Position numbers and translations under genes: made by a program. From Actinomycetes bacterium (lineage in GTDB: Bacteria; Actinomycetota; Actinomycetes; Actinomycetales; Cellulomonadaceae), in NCBI GenBank assembly GCA_023390875.1, contig JAEWCA010000358.1, positions 1 through 6,062 on the forward strand: 6,062 bases of DNA. The letters run 5' to 3'. Below the pieces are notes generated by a model. That model searched no databases and was not told the origin of the DNA. It was given only the letters and a program-made list of their open reading frames with translations. Within the stretch, counting starts at the first letter, position 1. Each line of letters begins with the position of its first letter. Shown in pieces: positions 5,988 through 6,062 of this stretch.

Positions 5988-6062
5988 GTCGGCGGCGCCT
6001 CTCTCGGTACCCGGGACCCGCGGCTCCGGAAGTGCGTCACGCGTCGGCGGTCGACGAAGGAC
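5988..6062. other. Right edge: leader of the exporter, possibly the end of an upstream gene
   Basis: These 75 bases are too short to identify. Two minus-strand frames coming from beyond the edge end here. One stops at TGA 6039-6037. The other, with high GC at third codon positions, stops at TGA 5986-5984 and would overlap the exporter start as TGATG, a typical coupled-gene junction. Neither tail is recognisable, and no convincing promoter is seen. Confidence 0.3.

Overview
The window is very GC-rich DNA with GTG starts, strongly GC-biased third codon positions, a leaderless-type promoter and a DUF222/13E12-family HNH protein. Together these point to a high-GC actinobacterium. A facultatively fermentative member of the Micrococcales, such as a Cellulomonas relative, is the best guess, but this is inference from style and gene content, not from a marker gene. 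All four recognisable genes lie on the minus strand, so transcription runs from high to low coordinates. Large open frames on the plus strand are antisense shadows of these genes.

Right to left: (1) 5367-5987 is a LysE/RhtB-family exporter, followed at once by a compact GC hairpin that probably ends its transcript. The 75 bases upstream, up to the window edge, may hold the end of another minus-strand gene. (2) 5114-5366 is non-coding and ends in a good -35/-10 promoter. A perfect actinobacterial LexA (SOS) box overlaps the start codon of the next gene. (3) 3665-5113 encodes a complete DUF222 plus HNH nuclease of the mycobacterial 13E12-repeat type. The promoter places the transcription start on or next to the ATG, and no ribosome binding site is visible, so the mRNA is probably leaderless and repressed by LexA. 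(4) 3483-3664 is the leader/promoter region of adhE. Two near-identical 19-base repeats bracket it. (5) 711-3482 is adhE, the bifunctional acetaldehyde/alcohol dehydrogenase of ethanol fermentation, with all catalytic residues in place and an unusual Ala/Pro/Thr-rich N-terminal extension. (6) 464-710 is non-coding and holds diverged GC-rich repeats, two of which form a strong 16-bp hairpin that is the likely adhE terminator. (7) 1-463 is the N-terminal part of an alanine-rich coiled-coil lipoprotein that runs off the left edge.

The genes do not look like one pathway. adhE is a monocistronic metabolic gene, the HNH gene is a DNA-damage-response or selfish-type unit with its own control, and the exporter and lipoprotein are independent neighbours. 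I found no clear new multi-gene system. The most informative signal is the SOS operator built into the first codons of the HNH gene, followed by the paired repeats around the adhE control region. No tRNA, rRNA, CRISPR array or insertion sequence is visible.
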